From NCBI RefSeq assembly GCF_030056795.1, contig NZ_JASHKQ010000001.1, forward strand, positions 682,001 to 746,000: DNA of 64,000 bases. The letters are read 5' to 3'. Below the pieces are notes generated by a model. That model had not been told where the DNA came from, made no database searches, and worked only from the letters and a program-made list of their open reading frames with translations. Positions 25,393 to 34,010 of this stretch are shown piece by piece. Source of the DNA: Rhodococcus sp. IEGM 1381. Lineage in GTDB: Bacteria > Actinomycetota > Actinomycetes > Mycobacteriales > Mycobacteriaceae. How positions within the stretch are numbered: the stretch's first letter is position 1; each line of letters starts with the position of its first letter. The position numbers and the translations under genes were made by a program.

Positions 25393-26609
25393 CGAAATCG
25401 ATCGATCAGGCGCGCAAGCTCGAGAATGTTCGCTACGACATTCGCGGACGCATTCTGGACAAGACCGAGGAACTCGAGGAGCAGGGCCACGCGATCCTGC
25501 GTCTCAACGTCGGCAATCCTGCCCCCTTCGGTTTCGAGGCACCGGACGAGATCATGATGGCCATTATTCGCAATCTTCCGACAGCACAGGGCTATTCGGA
25601 TTCCCGGGGCCTGTTCTCCGCCCGAACCGCGGTGGTGCAGTACTACCAGACCAAGGGACTGACCGATCTCGACGTCGGCGATGTCTACCTCGGCAACGGG
25701 GTATCGGAACTGATCACGATGACGATGCAGGCACTGTGCAACCCGGAGGACGAGATTCTGATTCCCTCGCCCGATTACCCGCTGTGGACGGGATCGGTAG
25801 CGCTCGCCGGTGGCACACCCGTCCACTATCTTGCCGACGAGAGTCAGGACTGGGCCCCGGACTTCGAGGATCTCGAAGCCAAGATCACCCCACGCACCCG
25901 TGCGATCGTGGTGATCAATCCGAACAACCCGACGGGGGCGGTGTATCCACGCGAGGCACTCCAGCGGTTCGTCGAACTGGCGCGTGAGCACGATCTGATA
26001 CTGCTCGCAGACGAGATCTACGAGAAGATCGTGTACGACGGTGCGGAGATGACGAATCTCGCCACTCTGACCGGCAAAGATGTTCTGTGCTTGACGTATT
26101 CGGGCCTCTCGAAGGCATATCGAGTGTGTGGATTTCGGGCCGGATGGTTGGCGGTCACCGGGCCGCGTCGACGCGCAGCGAGTTTCATCGAGGGTATCAC
26201 CCTGCTGTCCAACATGCGGATGTGCGCAAACGTACCGGCGCAACACGCGATTCAGACCGCGCTCGGCGGCAGGCAGTCGATCGAAGACCTCCTTCTTCCG
26301 GCAGGGAGGCTGACCGCGCAACGTGACCTCGCGCATCGCATGCTCAACTTGATCGATGGAATCAGCTGCGTCCAGGCAGCGGGTGCGCTGTACATGTTCC
26401 CGAAACTCGACACCGACCGCTTCGGGATCGTCGACGACGAGAAGTTCGTGCTCGATCTCCTCGAATCCGAGAAGATTCTCGTCAGTCACGGCCGTGCCTT
26501 CAATTGGGATGTGCCCGATCACTTCCGACTCGTCACGCTGCCCAACGTCGACGATCTCGCGACTGCGCTCGAACGTCTCGGCAATTTTCTCAGCTCGTAT
26601 TCGCAATGA
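25389..26609 (+). CDS. PLP-dependent aminotransferase, alanine-synthesising type
   Basis: The 406-residue class I/II aminotransferase has the PLP lysine in SGLSKAYR near residue 242, the NPNNPTGAVY motif and the DEIYEKI segment. The overall sequence is close to AlaA/AlaT (glutamate-pyruvate aminotransferase; mycobacterial AspC/Rv0337c type). It is translationally coupled to the EamA exporter. The dual assignment (alanine or valine-type activity) cannot be resolved from sequence. Confidence 0.88.
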   Translation: MTKSIDQARKLENVRYDIRGRILDKTEELEEQGHAILRLNVGNPAPFGFEAPDEIMMAIIRNLPTAQGYSDSRGLFSARTAVVQYYQTKGLTDLDVGDVYLGNGVSELITMTMQALCNPEDEILIPSPDYPLWTGSVALAGGTPVHYLADESQDWAPDFEDLEAKITPRTRAIVVINPNNPTGAVYPREALQRFVELAREHDLILLADEIYEKIVYDGAEMTNLATLTGKDVLCLTYSGLSKAYRVCGFRAGWLAVTGPRRRAASFIEGITLLSNMRMCANVPAQHAIQTALGGRQSIEDLLLPAGRLTAQRDLAHRMLNLIDGISCVQAAGALYMFPKLDTDRFGIVDDEKFVLDLLESEKILVSHGRAFNWDVPDHFRLVTLPNVDDLATALERLGNFLSSYSQ

Positions 26610-26612
26610 CGT

Positions 26613-26810
26613 TCAGCTCGGATCCGGCTCGAACAACTCCTCGATGGTGCAGTCGAAGGCCGCGGCGAGGCGAAAAGCGACGGGCAGGCTCGGGTCGAAT
26701 CGCTCCTTCTCGATGGAGATGATCGTCAGGCGCGTGACGTCTATCCGATCGGCCAGTTCGCTTTGAGACCAACCCTTCTGGGTGCGCCGCCGTCGAACGT
26801 CGTTCCTCAT
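26613..26810 (-). CDS. XRE-family regulator, minimal HTH protein
   Basis: A 65-residue protein that is almost only an HTH_3 domain: GWSQSELADRIDVTRLTIISIEK forms helices 2-3 and the protein ends in TIEELFE. Such minimal Cro-like proteins commonly pair with a co-transcribed membrane protein. Its ATG overlaps that gene's stop by four bases. It probably binds the palindromes at 27234-27255. Confidence 0.88.
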   Translation of the reverse strand: MRNDVRRRRTQKGWSQSELADRIDVTRLTIISIEKERFDPSLPVAFRLAAAFDCTIEELFEPDPS

Positions 26811-27214
26811 TCGGACAGGGCTCGGTAGCGCGCGAACGCATACCGCGCGGTGAACGATGCGAACGCAGCCAGCAACAGACCCGTCAGCAGCAGAGTGGCC
26901 GGGGGATCGACGCGGGTGATGGCCACCACCGCCAGAGTCAGACCGAGGACGGTCACAAGATCGGTGGCGGTGCCACTCGATGCTGCTGTTGTCCAATGGC
27001 TTTCGACGCTGTCACCCGAAGCGTAAGTTTGGTCGGCAGTGACCGGTGCGATAATCAGTATCCAGCCCAGCATTGCACCGAACGGGAGCGCGGTGAACCC
27101 GAACACCACCGCCGCGACCCCTGGGGCGACGGGCGAGACCAGCCAGGCGAGCAATGCCGTCGCCGACGCCGTGGCAAGGCCGACAGCGGCGACCGATATC
27201 CATCTGAGTGTCAC
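26807..27214 (-). CDS. membrane protein paired with XRE regulator
   Basis: The 135-residue protein has four hydrophobic segments (about 5-27, 31-56, 85-101 and 105-125). No family is recognised with confidence. It starts at GTG 27214 and is coupled by ATGA overlap to the minimal HTH gene, an arrangement seen in many small regulator/membrane modules. Confidence 0.75.
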   Translation of the reverse strand: MTLRWISVAAVGLATASATALLAWLVSPVAPGVAAVVFGFTALPFGAMLGWILIIAPVTADQTYASGDSVESHWTTAASSGTATDLVTVLGLTLAVVAITRVDPPATLLLTGLLLAAFASFTARYAFARYRALSE

Positions 27215-27233
27215 GTGAATGCTCCGATCGTAG

Positions 27234-27255
27234 GTATAGCTCGCTATACGTATAG
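27234..27255. promoter_or_regulatory. overlapping palindromes, likely operator/promoter of the XRE operon
   Basis: Two inverted repeats share bases: GTATAGC-TC-GCTATAC (27234-27249) and CTATACGTATAG (27244-27255). On the minus strand TATACC at 27234-27239 could be the -10 box, which would put transcription start within about 15 bases of the GTG at 27214. A Cro-like dimer bound here would block the promoter. Confidence 0.6.
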
Positions 27256-27395
27256 GAAACCATACATCGCTCGCCGATGGGTAGTCCGTGACGAGCTGCT
27301 GGCGGTATGGTTCGAGAATGTGGATCGCCGGATTTCGGCGTCGTACTCAGCCCTAGGAGCCTGACCGTGTATTCGTCTTCACTCGAAGGTCTGTG

Positions 27396-28337
27396 ATGGC
27401 CGGCGGACTCGTAGCTCTGCTCGACGACGTGGCAGCGCTGGCGCGCCTGGCCGCGGCATCCATCGACGATGTCGGTGCCGCTACCGGCAAGGCGACGGCC
27501 AAGGCGGCCGGCGTCGTGATCGACGACGCAGCGGTGACGCCGCAATACGTTCGCGGTCTCGCGGCCGAACGTGAACTCCCCATCATCAAGCGCATCGCGA
27601 TCGGCTCACTTCGCAACAAGCTGCTGATCATTCTGCCGATCGCGCTGTTGTTGAGTCAGTTCCTGCCGTGGCTGTTGACGCCGATTCTGATGCTCGGTGG
27701 TTGCTACCTCAGCTACGAGGCGGCGCACAAGATCTGGGGCGCGTTGTTCGGCCACGGAGAGCATCACGAGGCTGCCGAGGACGAACCGCGCGACGAAGAC
27801 ACTGTTGTCTCCGGTGCCGTGCGCACCGATCTCATTCTGTCGGCCGAAATCATGGTCATCGCACTGGACACCATTGCCGGCGAAGGCTTCTGGAGCCGTC
27901 TGATCATCCTTGCGGTCGTTGCCGTGGTCATCACGGTCGTCGTCTACGGTGTCGTTGCGCTGATCGTGAAGATGGACGACATCGGTCTGAAATTGGCCGA
28001 GGGTTCCACCGGATTCATCGAAAAATTCGGGCGAGGCCTGGTCAAGGGCATGCCCAAGGTCATGTCGGTGCTCTCGGTCGTCGGTACCGCAGCGATGCTG
28101 TGGGTCGGCGGGCACATCCTGCTCGTCGGTATCGACGAACTCGGATTCCACCCCATCTACGAACTCGTGCACCACGGCGAAGAAGCGGTGCGCGGCGTGG
28201 CAGGTATCGGCGGAGTACTGGCGTGGATCGTCAATACCCTCGCGTCGGCGGTCATCGGTGCAATCGTGGGTGCCATCATCGTGGTCGCGCAGTTGGGAAT
28301 CTCGAAGATGCTCGCCAAGCGGGCTGCCGCGAAGTAG
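27396..28337 (+). CDS. DUF808 (YedI-like) membrane protein
   Basis: The 313-residue protein starts with the family signature GGLVALLDDVAALARLAA and continues with DDAAVTPQYVRGLAAERELPII. About five hydrophobic helices follow. Function of DUF808 is unknown. GTG 27393 precedes the chosen ATG directly. The stop codon overlaps the next gene's GTG by one base. Confidence 0.88.
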   Translation: MAGGLVALLDDVAALARLAAASIDDVGAATGKATAKAAGVVIDDAAVTPQYVRGLAAERELPIIKRIAIGSLRNKLLIILPIALLLSQFLPWLLTPILMLGGCYLSYEAAHKIWGALFGHGEHHEAAEDEPRDEDTVVSGAVRTDLILSAEIMVIALDTIAGEGFWSRLIILAVVAVVITVVVYGVVALIVKMDDIGLKLAEGSTGFIEKFGRGLVKGMPKVMSVLSVVGTAAMLWVGGHILLVGIDELGFHPIYELVHHGEEAVRGVAGIGGVLAWIVNTLASAVIGAIVGAIIVVAQLGISKMLAKRAAAK

Positions 28338-28822
28338 TGGCAGTATCTGCGACGTTCGCCGTCGTTCATCCGTCCTCGGAACCCGCACTGGACATTCTGT
28401 ATCTCTACAACGTCGATATCGTCGGTCGGTTCTATGGCCGCGAGGCGTCGGACGAGGAAGTGCGCCGAGTCATGGTCGACGAGCCAAGCGACGATCTTGC
28501 CGGGGATTCGGGCACGTTCGTAGTGGCGTATGCGGAGCAGTCCGTCGTCGGCTGCGGTGGAGCACGTTTCATCTCCGGCGACATTGCTGAATTGACGCGT
28601 GTCTTCGTGGATCCGATCGGCCGGAGGGGTGGCGTCGGCGCATCGTTGATCGGGTATATCGAGAATATTGTTCGAGAGTCCGGCCGCCGCAGAATCCGAC
28701 TCGATACCCGAGCCGATCTGGTCGAGGCCCGCCGCTTGTACTCGCGGCTCGGCTATGTCGACGTCCCCGCATTCAACGCCGAACCCTACGCCGAGGTGTG
28801 GCTCGAAAAGCAGCTCTTCTGA
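28337..28822 (+). CDS. GNAT-family N-acetyltransferase
   Basis: The 161-residue protein has the acetyl-CoA motif FVDPIGRRGGVGASLI near residue 93 and YSRLGYVDVP near the end. The start is GTG 28337, sharing its first base with the DUF808 stop; the much longer open frame upstream is only the shadow of DUF808. Substrate unknown. Confidence 0.85.
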   Translation: MAVSATFAVVHPSSEPALDILYLYNVDIVGRFYGREASDEEVRRVMVDEPSDDLAGDSGTFVVAYAEQSVVGCGGARFISGDIAELTRVFVDPIGRRGGVGASLIGYIENIVRESGRRRIRLDTRADLVEARRLYSRLGYVDVPAFNAEPYAEVWLEKQLF

Positions 28823-28832
28823 ACGGCTTACG

Positions 28833-29045
28833 TCACCGACGAGCCAGCTCGAGGACCCGTCGCTCCGACACGGAGACATCGGCGAGCGATGCCGTCAACT
28901 CGTCCCACGCCTTCTGAACGCGGAGTTCGTCTCGGCGGAGGCGCTTCTGCGCAGCAGCGAGTCTGCGGCGCTCGGCCAGAAGCATATGCCGATCGCGATC
29001 CTGCCTGGCCATGAACAGGTACGTGTGCGGATCGAATGGATACAT
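28833..29045 (-). CDS. small charged helical protein downstream of ArsR regulator
   Basis: A 70-residue protein with a FDPHTYLFMARQ start and a long Arg/Ala/Glu-rich helix (residues 15-68). No family is recognised. It follows the ArsR-type gene by 8 bp, so it is likely co-transcribed. Confidence 0.5.
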   Translation of the reverse strand: MYPFDPHTYLFMARQDRDRHMLLAERRRLAAAQKRLRRDELRVQKAWDELTASLADVSVSERRVLELARR

Positions 29046-29053
29046 GCCAACTC

Positions 29054-29641
29054 CTATGGTGTAGTGGGGAATCCGTGCATCAGCACCATGACGTGTTCAC
29101 GCTCCCCCGAGGTCGTGTTCTCGCCGTGTCGACGCCACTTATCCACGACAGCACGTAGTTCCGCGTCCATCTCAGCGGTTTCGCTTGCTGTCAGGCGGAG
29201 GACGTTGTCGGTGCTGAAGGCACCCGAGACCCATTCTTGCCCCCAGGACTCGGACGTCCGGTCGAAATCACGTAGCCGAGACCACTGGTGCGCCAACCAG
29301 GAGTCCTTGGACGCCTTGGCAACCGACAGTGACTCGGGAGAGTCGGCGAAGTCGTTCTCGGACCAGCTGAAGCCCTCCTCGTTGGCCTCCGACCACCAAC
29401 GTTGGCGCTTGTCCGAGCCGTTCTCGACCTCCTTGACGAATCCGTGCTCGGCGAGTTTGCGCAGGTGATAGCTCACCGAGGCGGGTGACTCGTCCACCAG
29501 ATCGCCGAGCTGGGTTGCCGTCATCGACTTGTTGGCGCGCAAGGCGTAGAGCAGGCGCAGCCGAATGGGATGCGTCAGCGCCTTCAGCTCGGACATGTCC
29601 GTCAGCTTCCGCGGCGTTCGGGGCGGAGGTGGTGGGGTCAT
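29054..29641 (-). CDS. ArsR-family regulator
   Basis: The 195-residue protein has an ArsR/HTH_20 winged helix at residues 15-90 (HPIRLRLLYAL, SPASVSYHLRKLAEHGFV, then a wing with KRQRWW). No metal-binding cysteines are visible; the C-terminal 100 residues are helical, a pattern of sensors for small molecules. ATG 29641 is preferred to longer starts. Confidence 0.88.
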   Translation of the reverse strand: MTPPPPPRTPRKLTDMSELKALTHPIRLRLLYALRANKSMTATQLGDLVDESPASVSYHLRKLAEHGFVKEVENGSDKRQRWWSEANEEGFSWSENDFADSPESLSVAKASKDSWLAHQWSRLRDFDRTSESWGQEWVSGAFSTDNVLRLTASETAEMDAELRAVVDKWRRHGENTTSGEREHVMVLMHGFPTTP

Positions 29642-29688
29642 GCACCAACCATACCCGAAAGAAATATTTCGCAATAGTCCTTTCGGAT

Positions 29689-30060
29689 TTAGCTGCTGTG
29701 CACGGTGACGGCGTATCCATCCGGATCTTGCAGGACGAAGGTCTTTCCGAAGGGTCCGTCGAAAGGCGAGGTGAGGATCGGGACATCGGCCGCAACCAGT
29801 GTTTCGTGCAATGCCTCGGCGTCCGTGCACACGAGCCACAGCGCAACCCCGAGGCCGGGCTGCCCGCTGTCGAGATCGGTTCCGGGAGCGGGATTCCGGA
29901 CAGCGAAAGGGATGGGCGAGGTTGTGAACACCACTGCTCCGGGTGGTGCCTGGGGTGCACGGACGAGGCCGAGTCGGGATTCGTAGAAGTCAGCGCTCGC
30001 TTCGAGATCGCGAACCTGTAAGGCGAGAAAGCTGGGGCCGGAGACGGTTGTGTCGTTCAT
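29689..30060 (-). CDS. VOC-family protein divergent from MarR regulator
   Basis: The 123-residue single VOC domain has FLALQVRDLEASADFYESRLGL at the start and LQDPDGYAVTVHSS at the end. It resembles glyoxalase/bleomycin-resistance-type binding proteins. Divergent from a MarR gene with two palindromes in the gap, it is probably the regulator's main target. Confidence 0.87.
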   Translation of the reverse strand: MNDTTVSGPSFLALQVRDLEASADFYESRLGLVRAPQAPPGAVVFTTSPIPFAVRNPAPGTDLDSGQPGLGVALWLVCTDAEALHETLVAADVPILTSPFDGPFGKTFVLQDPDGYAVTVHSS

Positions 30061-30080
30061 GTCGATTCCTTTCGGTTTTT

Positions 30081-30122
30081 GTCAAGTTCTTGACGAGAAA
30101 GAATGTATGTCAAGCTGTTGAC
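30081..30122. promoter_or_regulatory. paired MarR-type operators
   Basis: GTCAAG-TT-CTTGAC (30081-30094, perfect) and GTCAA-GCTG-TTGAC (30109-30122) are two related inverted repeats 28 bases apart, about 2.7 helical turns. The second ends directly at the MarR ATG (30123), so that regulator's mRNA may be leaderless or repressed by steric block. Confidence 0.7.
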
Positions 30123-30557
30123 ATGAGTCAAGTGGACCTCGACACCTCGATCGGATACGCCCTCAAGCGGGCGACCTCTGCGCTGCGCTCTGCGATGGAC
30201 GAGCGGCTACGACAGCTGGGCATGACGGTCCCGCAGTATTCGAGCCTCGAACTACTCGCTCATCGCCCGGGGCTGTCCAATGCCGAGCTCGCGCGGGGGG
30301 TATTCGTGACCAGGCAGGCGACGCATCAGTTGCTGGCCGGGCTCACGCGCGAGGGGCTGGTGGAGATCGTCGGGACCGGGCGTGCGCAGCGGCTTCATGT
30401 GACTGCGCGAGGCGTGGAACGACTCGAACGCGCGTCGGCCGCCGTCGCCGAGGTGGAGCTGACGATGATCGCGTCGCTCTCCGAGCAGGACCGCCAGTCG
30501 CTGCGGCAGGGTTTGGCTACGTGCGCCCAGGCTCTGGACGAACACGTTGTGCCGTGA
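30123..30557 (+). CDS. MarR-family regulator
   Basis: The 144-residue protein has a central winged helix (residues 45-105: LSNAELARGVFVTRQATHQLLAGLTREGLVEI region) between N- and C-terminal dimerisation helices. ATG 30123 follows the second operator directly. It diverges from a VOC gene and probably represses both. Confidence 0.9.
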   Translation: MSQVDLDTSIGYALKRATSALRSAMDERLRQLGMTVPQYSSLELLAHRPGLSNAELARGVFVTRQATHQLLAGLTREGLVEIVGTGRAQRLHVTARGVERLERASAAVAEVELTMIASLSEQDRQSLRQGLATCAQALDEHVVP

Positions 30558-30559
30558 CG

Positions 30560-31369
30560 TCAGTCGATCGAGTCGAGGAATTCCAGCATCGCCGTGTTGA
30601 ACTCGTTCGGCCGGTCCATGTTCGCGGCGTGACCGCAGTTCTCCAAGACCACCGATCGACCGAGCGGATTGAGCTCCACCGACTCGGAAGCGTGTGCAGC
30701 AGGCCAGAACTGGCTGTCACGCCCGGCGACCATTAGGTACGGCCTGCCGGTACCGGCAATGGTTGCACGCCAATCCTGCGCTGCGTGATCGGCGAGCAGC
30801 GCCTTCATCGGAGCCGTGTCGGGTGAGGCCATCTTCGGCATCGAACGCAGTGCGAGCACCAGCTTCAGCAGCGACGGAATGGACTTCCACTGGGGCCGTC
30901 CATGACCGGTGTCGGGTATTCCTTTGTCGAAGAACGTCTTTCGATGTTCTTCGGTGAGTCCGTAAAAGCCGTTCGGCCAGTCTGCGCTGTTCACCATCTT
31001 CGGTGTCTGATCCACCGACACGACAGCCCGTACGTGGTCGGTGCCGAATTGCGAGACGTAGGACCAGACGGTGCTCGCTCCCATCGACCCACCGATCAAT
31101 ACGGCGTCGTCGACGCTCAGCGCTGCCAAAATGTTTGCGACATCACGCCCGTGCCGTTCCATGGATGCGCCGTGGGGCGGTGCTTCCGATGCCCCATGGC
31201 CGCGTCGATCGAGAGCCAGCACTCGATACCCGGCCGCCACCAACGCCTTCTGCTGCAGCGCCCAGGTGGTGGCGGGGGCGCAGAATCCCGCGATGAGTAC
31301 TACGGCCGGGCCGGTGCCCTCGTCGATATAGCTCAGAGTGACGGCGTCGTCGGTGACAACTGTCGGCAT
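30560..31369 (-). CDS. alpha/beta hydrolase
   Basis: The 269-residue protein has the alpha/beta hydrolase fold with nucleophile Ser95 in GGSMGAS, an acid in GRDSQFW and His in ENCGHAANM. The oxyanion region IAGFCAP is at residue 26. Substrate unknown; it is close to the esterase/haloperoxidase-like group. It converges on the MarR gene with a two-base gap. Confidence 0.88.
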   Translation of the reverse strand: MPTVVTDDAVTLSYIDEGTGPAVVLIAGFCAPATTWALQQKALVAAGYRVLALDRRGHGASEAPPHGASMERHGRDVANILAALSVDDAVLIGGSMGASTVWSYVSQFGTDHVRAVVSVDQTPKMVNSADWPNGFYGLTEEHRKTFFDKGIPDTGHGRPQWKSIPSLLKLVLALRSMPKMASPDTAPMKALLADHAAQDWRATIAGTGRPYLMVAGRDSQFWPAAHASESVELNPLGRSVVLENCGHAANMDRPNEFNTAMLEFLDSID

Positions 31370-31412
31370 AGTGAATCTCCCGTGTAAGAAGAACTCGGTC
31401 AGAAGAACTCGA

Positions 31413-32135
31413 TCAGGCGAACTCGGCGTGCATTTCCCAGATCAGGATCTCGCTCGCTGACGATGCTGTCACACGGTGTCCGCCGGTACCGGTCAGTCGA
31501 ACCGCGTCGCCTCGCGCGAGGTCTCCTATGTCCTCGAACACCGCTGAACCGTCGGCCATGAACACGTGACCGAACGGCGCGTCGGGAACAGTGACGGACT
31601 CCCCCGGTGCAAGTCGGGCGACATGCAGCGTGGCGTAGCGGTTACCGATCCGAATGCCGCCCCGGCGCGGCATACAGGATGCCACCGGCACCAGCTCGCC
31701 GGTCGCCAGCTGGTCCTGCACGTCCAGCTCTTCGTACGAGGGATCGGTTCCGTCGGTGTCGGGTGGAATCCACATCTGCACGACGCGCAGCTTCTCCCGG
31801 CTGGTCAGGCTCGACGCGTTGCGTTCGGTGTGGCGAATGCCGGTGCCGGCACTCATGCGTTGAAGGAGTCCGGGGTAGATGAGCCCCGAATTACCCTCGG
31901 AGTCCGTGTGTTTCAGCGTCCCTTCCAGTACCCACGTGATGATTTCCATGTTCTCGTGCTGATGGGAGTCGAAGCCCTCGCCCGGAAACACCGTGTCCTC
32001 GTTGTGCACCATGAGCAGCCCATGCGCGTTGGCCGCGAGGTCGTAGTTGCCGGTTGCGGGGAATGACTGCTTGGAGTCGAGCCATTCGTTCCACCAATGA
32101 TGGCGTTGTTCACCGGGTATGTGAGTCACGGTCAC
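31413..32135 (-). CDS. pirin-family protein (first of two)
   Basis: The 240-residue bicupin keeps the metal ligands of the pirin/YhhW quercetinase family: HQH and Glu in FDSHQHENMEIITW, and HTE in GTGIRHTERN. The start is GTG 32135, which overlaps the MarR stop (GTGA). The long open frame extending to 32609 is the antisense of nothing useful and is mostly the MarR gene in another frame. Together with the second pirin at 33228 it flanks a MarR-controlled divergent promoter. Confidence 0.88.
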   Translation of the reverse strand: MTVTHIPGEQRHHWWNEWLDSKQSFPATGNYDLAANAHGLLMVHNEDTVFPGEGFDSHQHENMEIITWVLEGTLKHTDSEGNSGLIYPGLLQRMSAGTGIRHTERNASSLTSREKLRVVQMWIPPDTDGTDPSYEELDVQDQLATGELVPVASCMPRRGGIRIGNRYATLHVARLAPGESVTVPDAPFGHVFMADGSAVFEDIGDLARGDAVRLTGTGGHRVTASSASEILIWEMHAEFA

Positions 32136-32584
32136 GACGCGTGGTTCCGCATCGCTGTGAAAGTCCGGGTCAGCGCCGGGAGATCGTTCGGGTCCACGAG
32201 GTCGAACATGTTCTCTCGCACTGTCTCGACGTGGCCCGGGCTGGCGGCGGCGAGGGTGTTCATGCCGGCTTCGGTGAGCTCGGCGGACATTCCTCGTTTG
32301 TCGTCGTCGCATTTGACGCGAATGACCCATCCGTTGTCGACGAGTCGGCTGATGGCCCTGGTGACGCCGCTGCGAGTCGTGGTGACAGCGTCCGCAAGTT
32401 CGCTCATACGTCGGCGACGCTCGGGTGCCTCCGACAGAACGACCAGCAACTCGAAGTCGGTGAACGAGATTCCCGAGTCGCGTGTGAGTTGATTGTCGAG
32501 GTCGCGAAGCAGCAGCCGCGTCGCATCGAGGTATGCGCGCCAGGCCCGCTGCTCGTCGGTATCGAGCCACCGTGGTGAATCCAT
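32132..32584 (-). CDS. MarR-family regulator of the pirin operons
   Basis: The 150-residue MarR protein has a winged helix at about 55-110 (MSELADAVTTTRSGVTRAISRLVDNGWV region, with VKCDDDKRG as the wing). It is translationally coupled to the first pirin gene and faces a VOC/pirin operon. Two identical palindromes at 32595-32649 lie between the divergent starts. Confidence 0.9.
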   Translation of the reverse strand: MDSPRWLDTDEQRAWRAYLDATRLLLRDLDNQLTRDSGISFTDFELLVVLSEAPERRRRMSELADAVTTTRSGVTRAISRLVDNGWVIRVKCDDDKRGMSAELTEAGMNTLAAASPGHVETVRENMFDLVDPNDLPALTRTFTAMRNHAS

Positions 32585-32594
32585 ACCACCATGC

Positions 32595-32649
32595 TAGTTG
32601 ACAACGCAACTAACTGGTGTACTGTTCTCAGTAGTTGACGAAGCAACTA
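32595..32649. promoter_or_regulatory. two identical operator palindromes, TAGTTG-N6-CAACTA
   Basis: TAGTTG-ACAACG-CAACTA (32595-32612) and TAGTTG-ACGAAG-CAACTA (32632-32649) are perfect 6-bp inverted repeats with the same spacing and 37 bases between equivalent positions. One is adjacent to the MarR gene and the other to the VOC gene, as expected if each blocks one of the divergent promoters. Confidence 0.8.
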
Positions 32650-32669
32650 CTTGACCGGAGGGTGGAGCG

Positions 32670-33194
32670 ATGACCGAGACCAACGAATTGACTGCCGACG
32701 AGGCACGCCGCGCGCAGGAACACGCCGAGCAGCGGGATCGCATTCGTGCGCAGCATCTGAAGCCGGGCGGCGAGCGGCCCGCGTCGTCCGCCCGCGGACT
32801 CCATCACACCGCGCTGGTCAGCAGCGACGTCGAAGCAACGGTGCGCTTCTACCAGGATCTGCTCGAATTCCCGCTCACCGAGCTCATCGAGAACCGCGAC
32901 TACCCGGGCTCCTCCCACTTCTTCTTCGACATCGGCAACAGCAACCTGTTGGCCTTCTTCGACTTCCCGGGCCTCGACGTCGGTCCGTACGCGGAGGTGC
33001 TGGGTGGACTGCACCATGTGGCCATCAGTGTCGAGCCCACCCGTTGGGAGCACCTACGCGCCAAGCTGACCGACGCCGGAATCGAGTTGATCGAGCACAG
33101 TGACGTCTCGCTGTACTTCCGCGACCCCGACGGTGCGCGGCTGGAACTCATCGCCGATCCGCTCGGTGAGATGTACGGCTCGCACGTTCTCTGA
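32670..33194 (+). CDS. VOC-family dioxygenase-like protein
   Basis: The 174-residue protein has an N-terminal charged helix (residues 1-40) before a VOC domain that retains likely metal ligands: His in GLHHTALVSSD, His in GLHHVAISVE and Glu in RLELIADP. That ligand set fits an active extradiol-type or glyoxalase-type enzyme. It is the first gene of a MarR-controlled operon with the second pirin. Confidence 0.87.
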   Translation: MTETNELTADEARRAQEHAEQRDRIRAQHLKPGGERPASSARGLHHTALVSSDVEATVRFYQDLLEFPLTELIENRDYPGSSHFFFDIGNSNLLAFFDFPGLDVGPYAEVLGGLHHVAISVEPTRWEHLRAKLTDAGIELIEHSDVSLYFRDPDGARLELIADPLGEMYGSHVL

Positions 33195-33227
33195 GAACAC
33201 ACCTACTTCGAGATTCGAGGCAATGAC

Positions 33228-34010
33228 ATGACCTCTGCAGCAACCACACTCGACATCCGCCGGGCCGACGACAGATTCAAGACGAAGATCGGCTGGCTGG
33301 ACTCCAAGCACTCCTTCTCCTTCGGCAATCACTTCGATCGTGGCAACACTCACCACGGCGTCCTCATGGTCAACAACGACGACATCGTGACCCCGGGAAT
33401 GGGATTCGATACTCACCCGCATCGCGATATGGAGATCGTCACCTGGGTTCTGCAGGGATCGCTGGTGCACCAGGACTCGATGGGCCACTCCGGCGTCATC
33501 TACCCCGGTCTCGCGCAGCGCATGAGCGCGGGTACCGGAATTCTGCACTCGGAGAAGAACGATTCGTGGCGACTCGGCGATACCGCCGGTTCGTACTCGG
33601 GCAAGCACGGCGATCCTGTTCGGTTCGTCCAGATGTGGGTCGTGCCGGACGAGCAGGGCATCACCCCGGGTTACGAACAGCTCGAGATCGACGGCGAATT
33701 GCTCAGCGGTGGTTTGGTTCCCGTCGCGTCCGGCATGCCCGACCACGCCGATCATGCGGCCATTCGCATCAAGAACAAGTACGCGGCCATGCACGTGGCA
33801 CGCCTGCAGGCCGGGCAGGCTCCTGTGGAGATTCCCGACGCACCGTTCGTGCACATCTTCGTGGCGGAGGGTGAGGCGATGCTCGAGGGCGTCGGACTAC
33901 TGGCCGAGGGCGACGCCGTGCGCGTCAGCGGAGGCGGCGGCCAGAAGCTGAGCACCGCCAGCGGTGCCGAAGTGATCGTCTGGGAGATGCACGCCGCAAT
34001 CGCCGGATAA
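33228..34010 (+). CDS. pirin-family protein (second of two)
   Basis: The 260-residue bicupin has HPH and Glu in FDTHPHRDMEIVTW and HSE in GTGILHSEKN, the complete metal site of pirin/quercetinase-like proteins. It is related to but clearly diverged from the pirin at 31413-32135. It follows the VOC gene by 33 bp. Its last 259 bp are covered antisense by the extended tail of the convergent antiporter. Confidence 0.9.
   Translation: MTSAATTLDIRRADDRFKTKIGWLDSKHSFSFGNHFDRGNTHHGVLMVNNDDIVTPGMGFDTHPHRDMEIVTWVLQGSLVHQDSMGHSGVIYPGLAQRMSAGTGILHSEKNDSWRLGDTAGSYSGKHGDPVRFVQMWVVPDEQGITPGYEQLEIDGELLSGGLVPVASGMPDHADHAAIRIKNKYAAMHVARLQAGQAPVEIPDAPFVHIFVAEGEAMLEGVGLLAEGDAVRVSGGGGQKLSTASGAEVIVWEMHAAIAG

Noticed and set aside
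25227..26606. 459-codon minus-strand open frame opposite the aminotransferase
   Set aside because: Complement of a conserved PLP enzyme; no domain and no ribosome-binding site.
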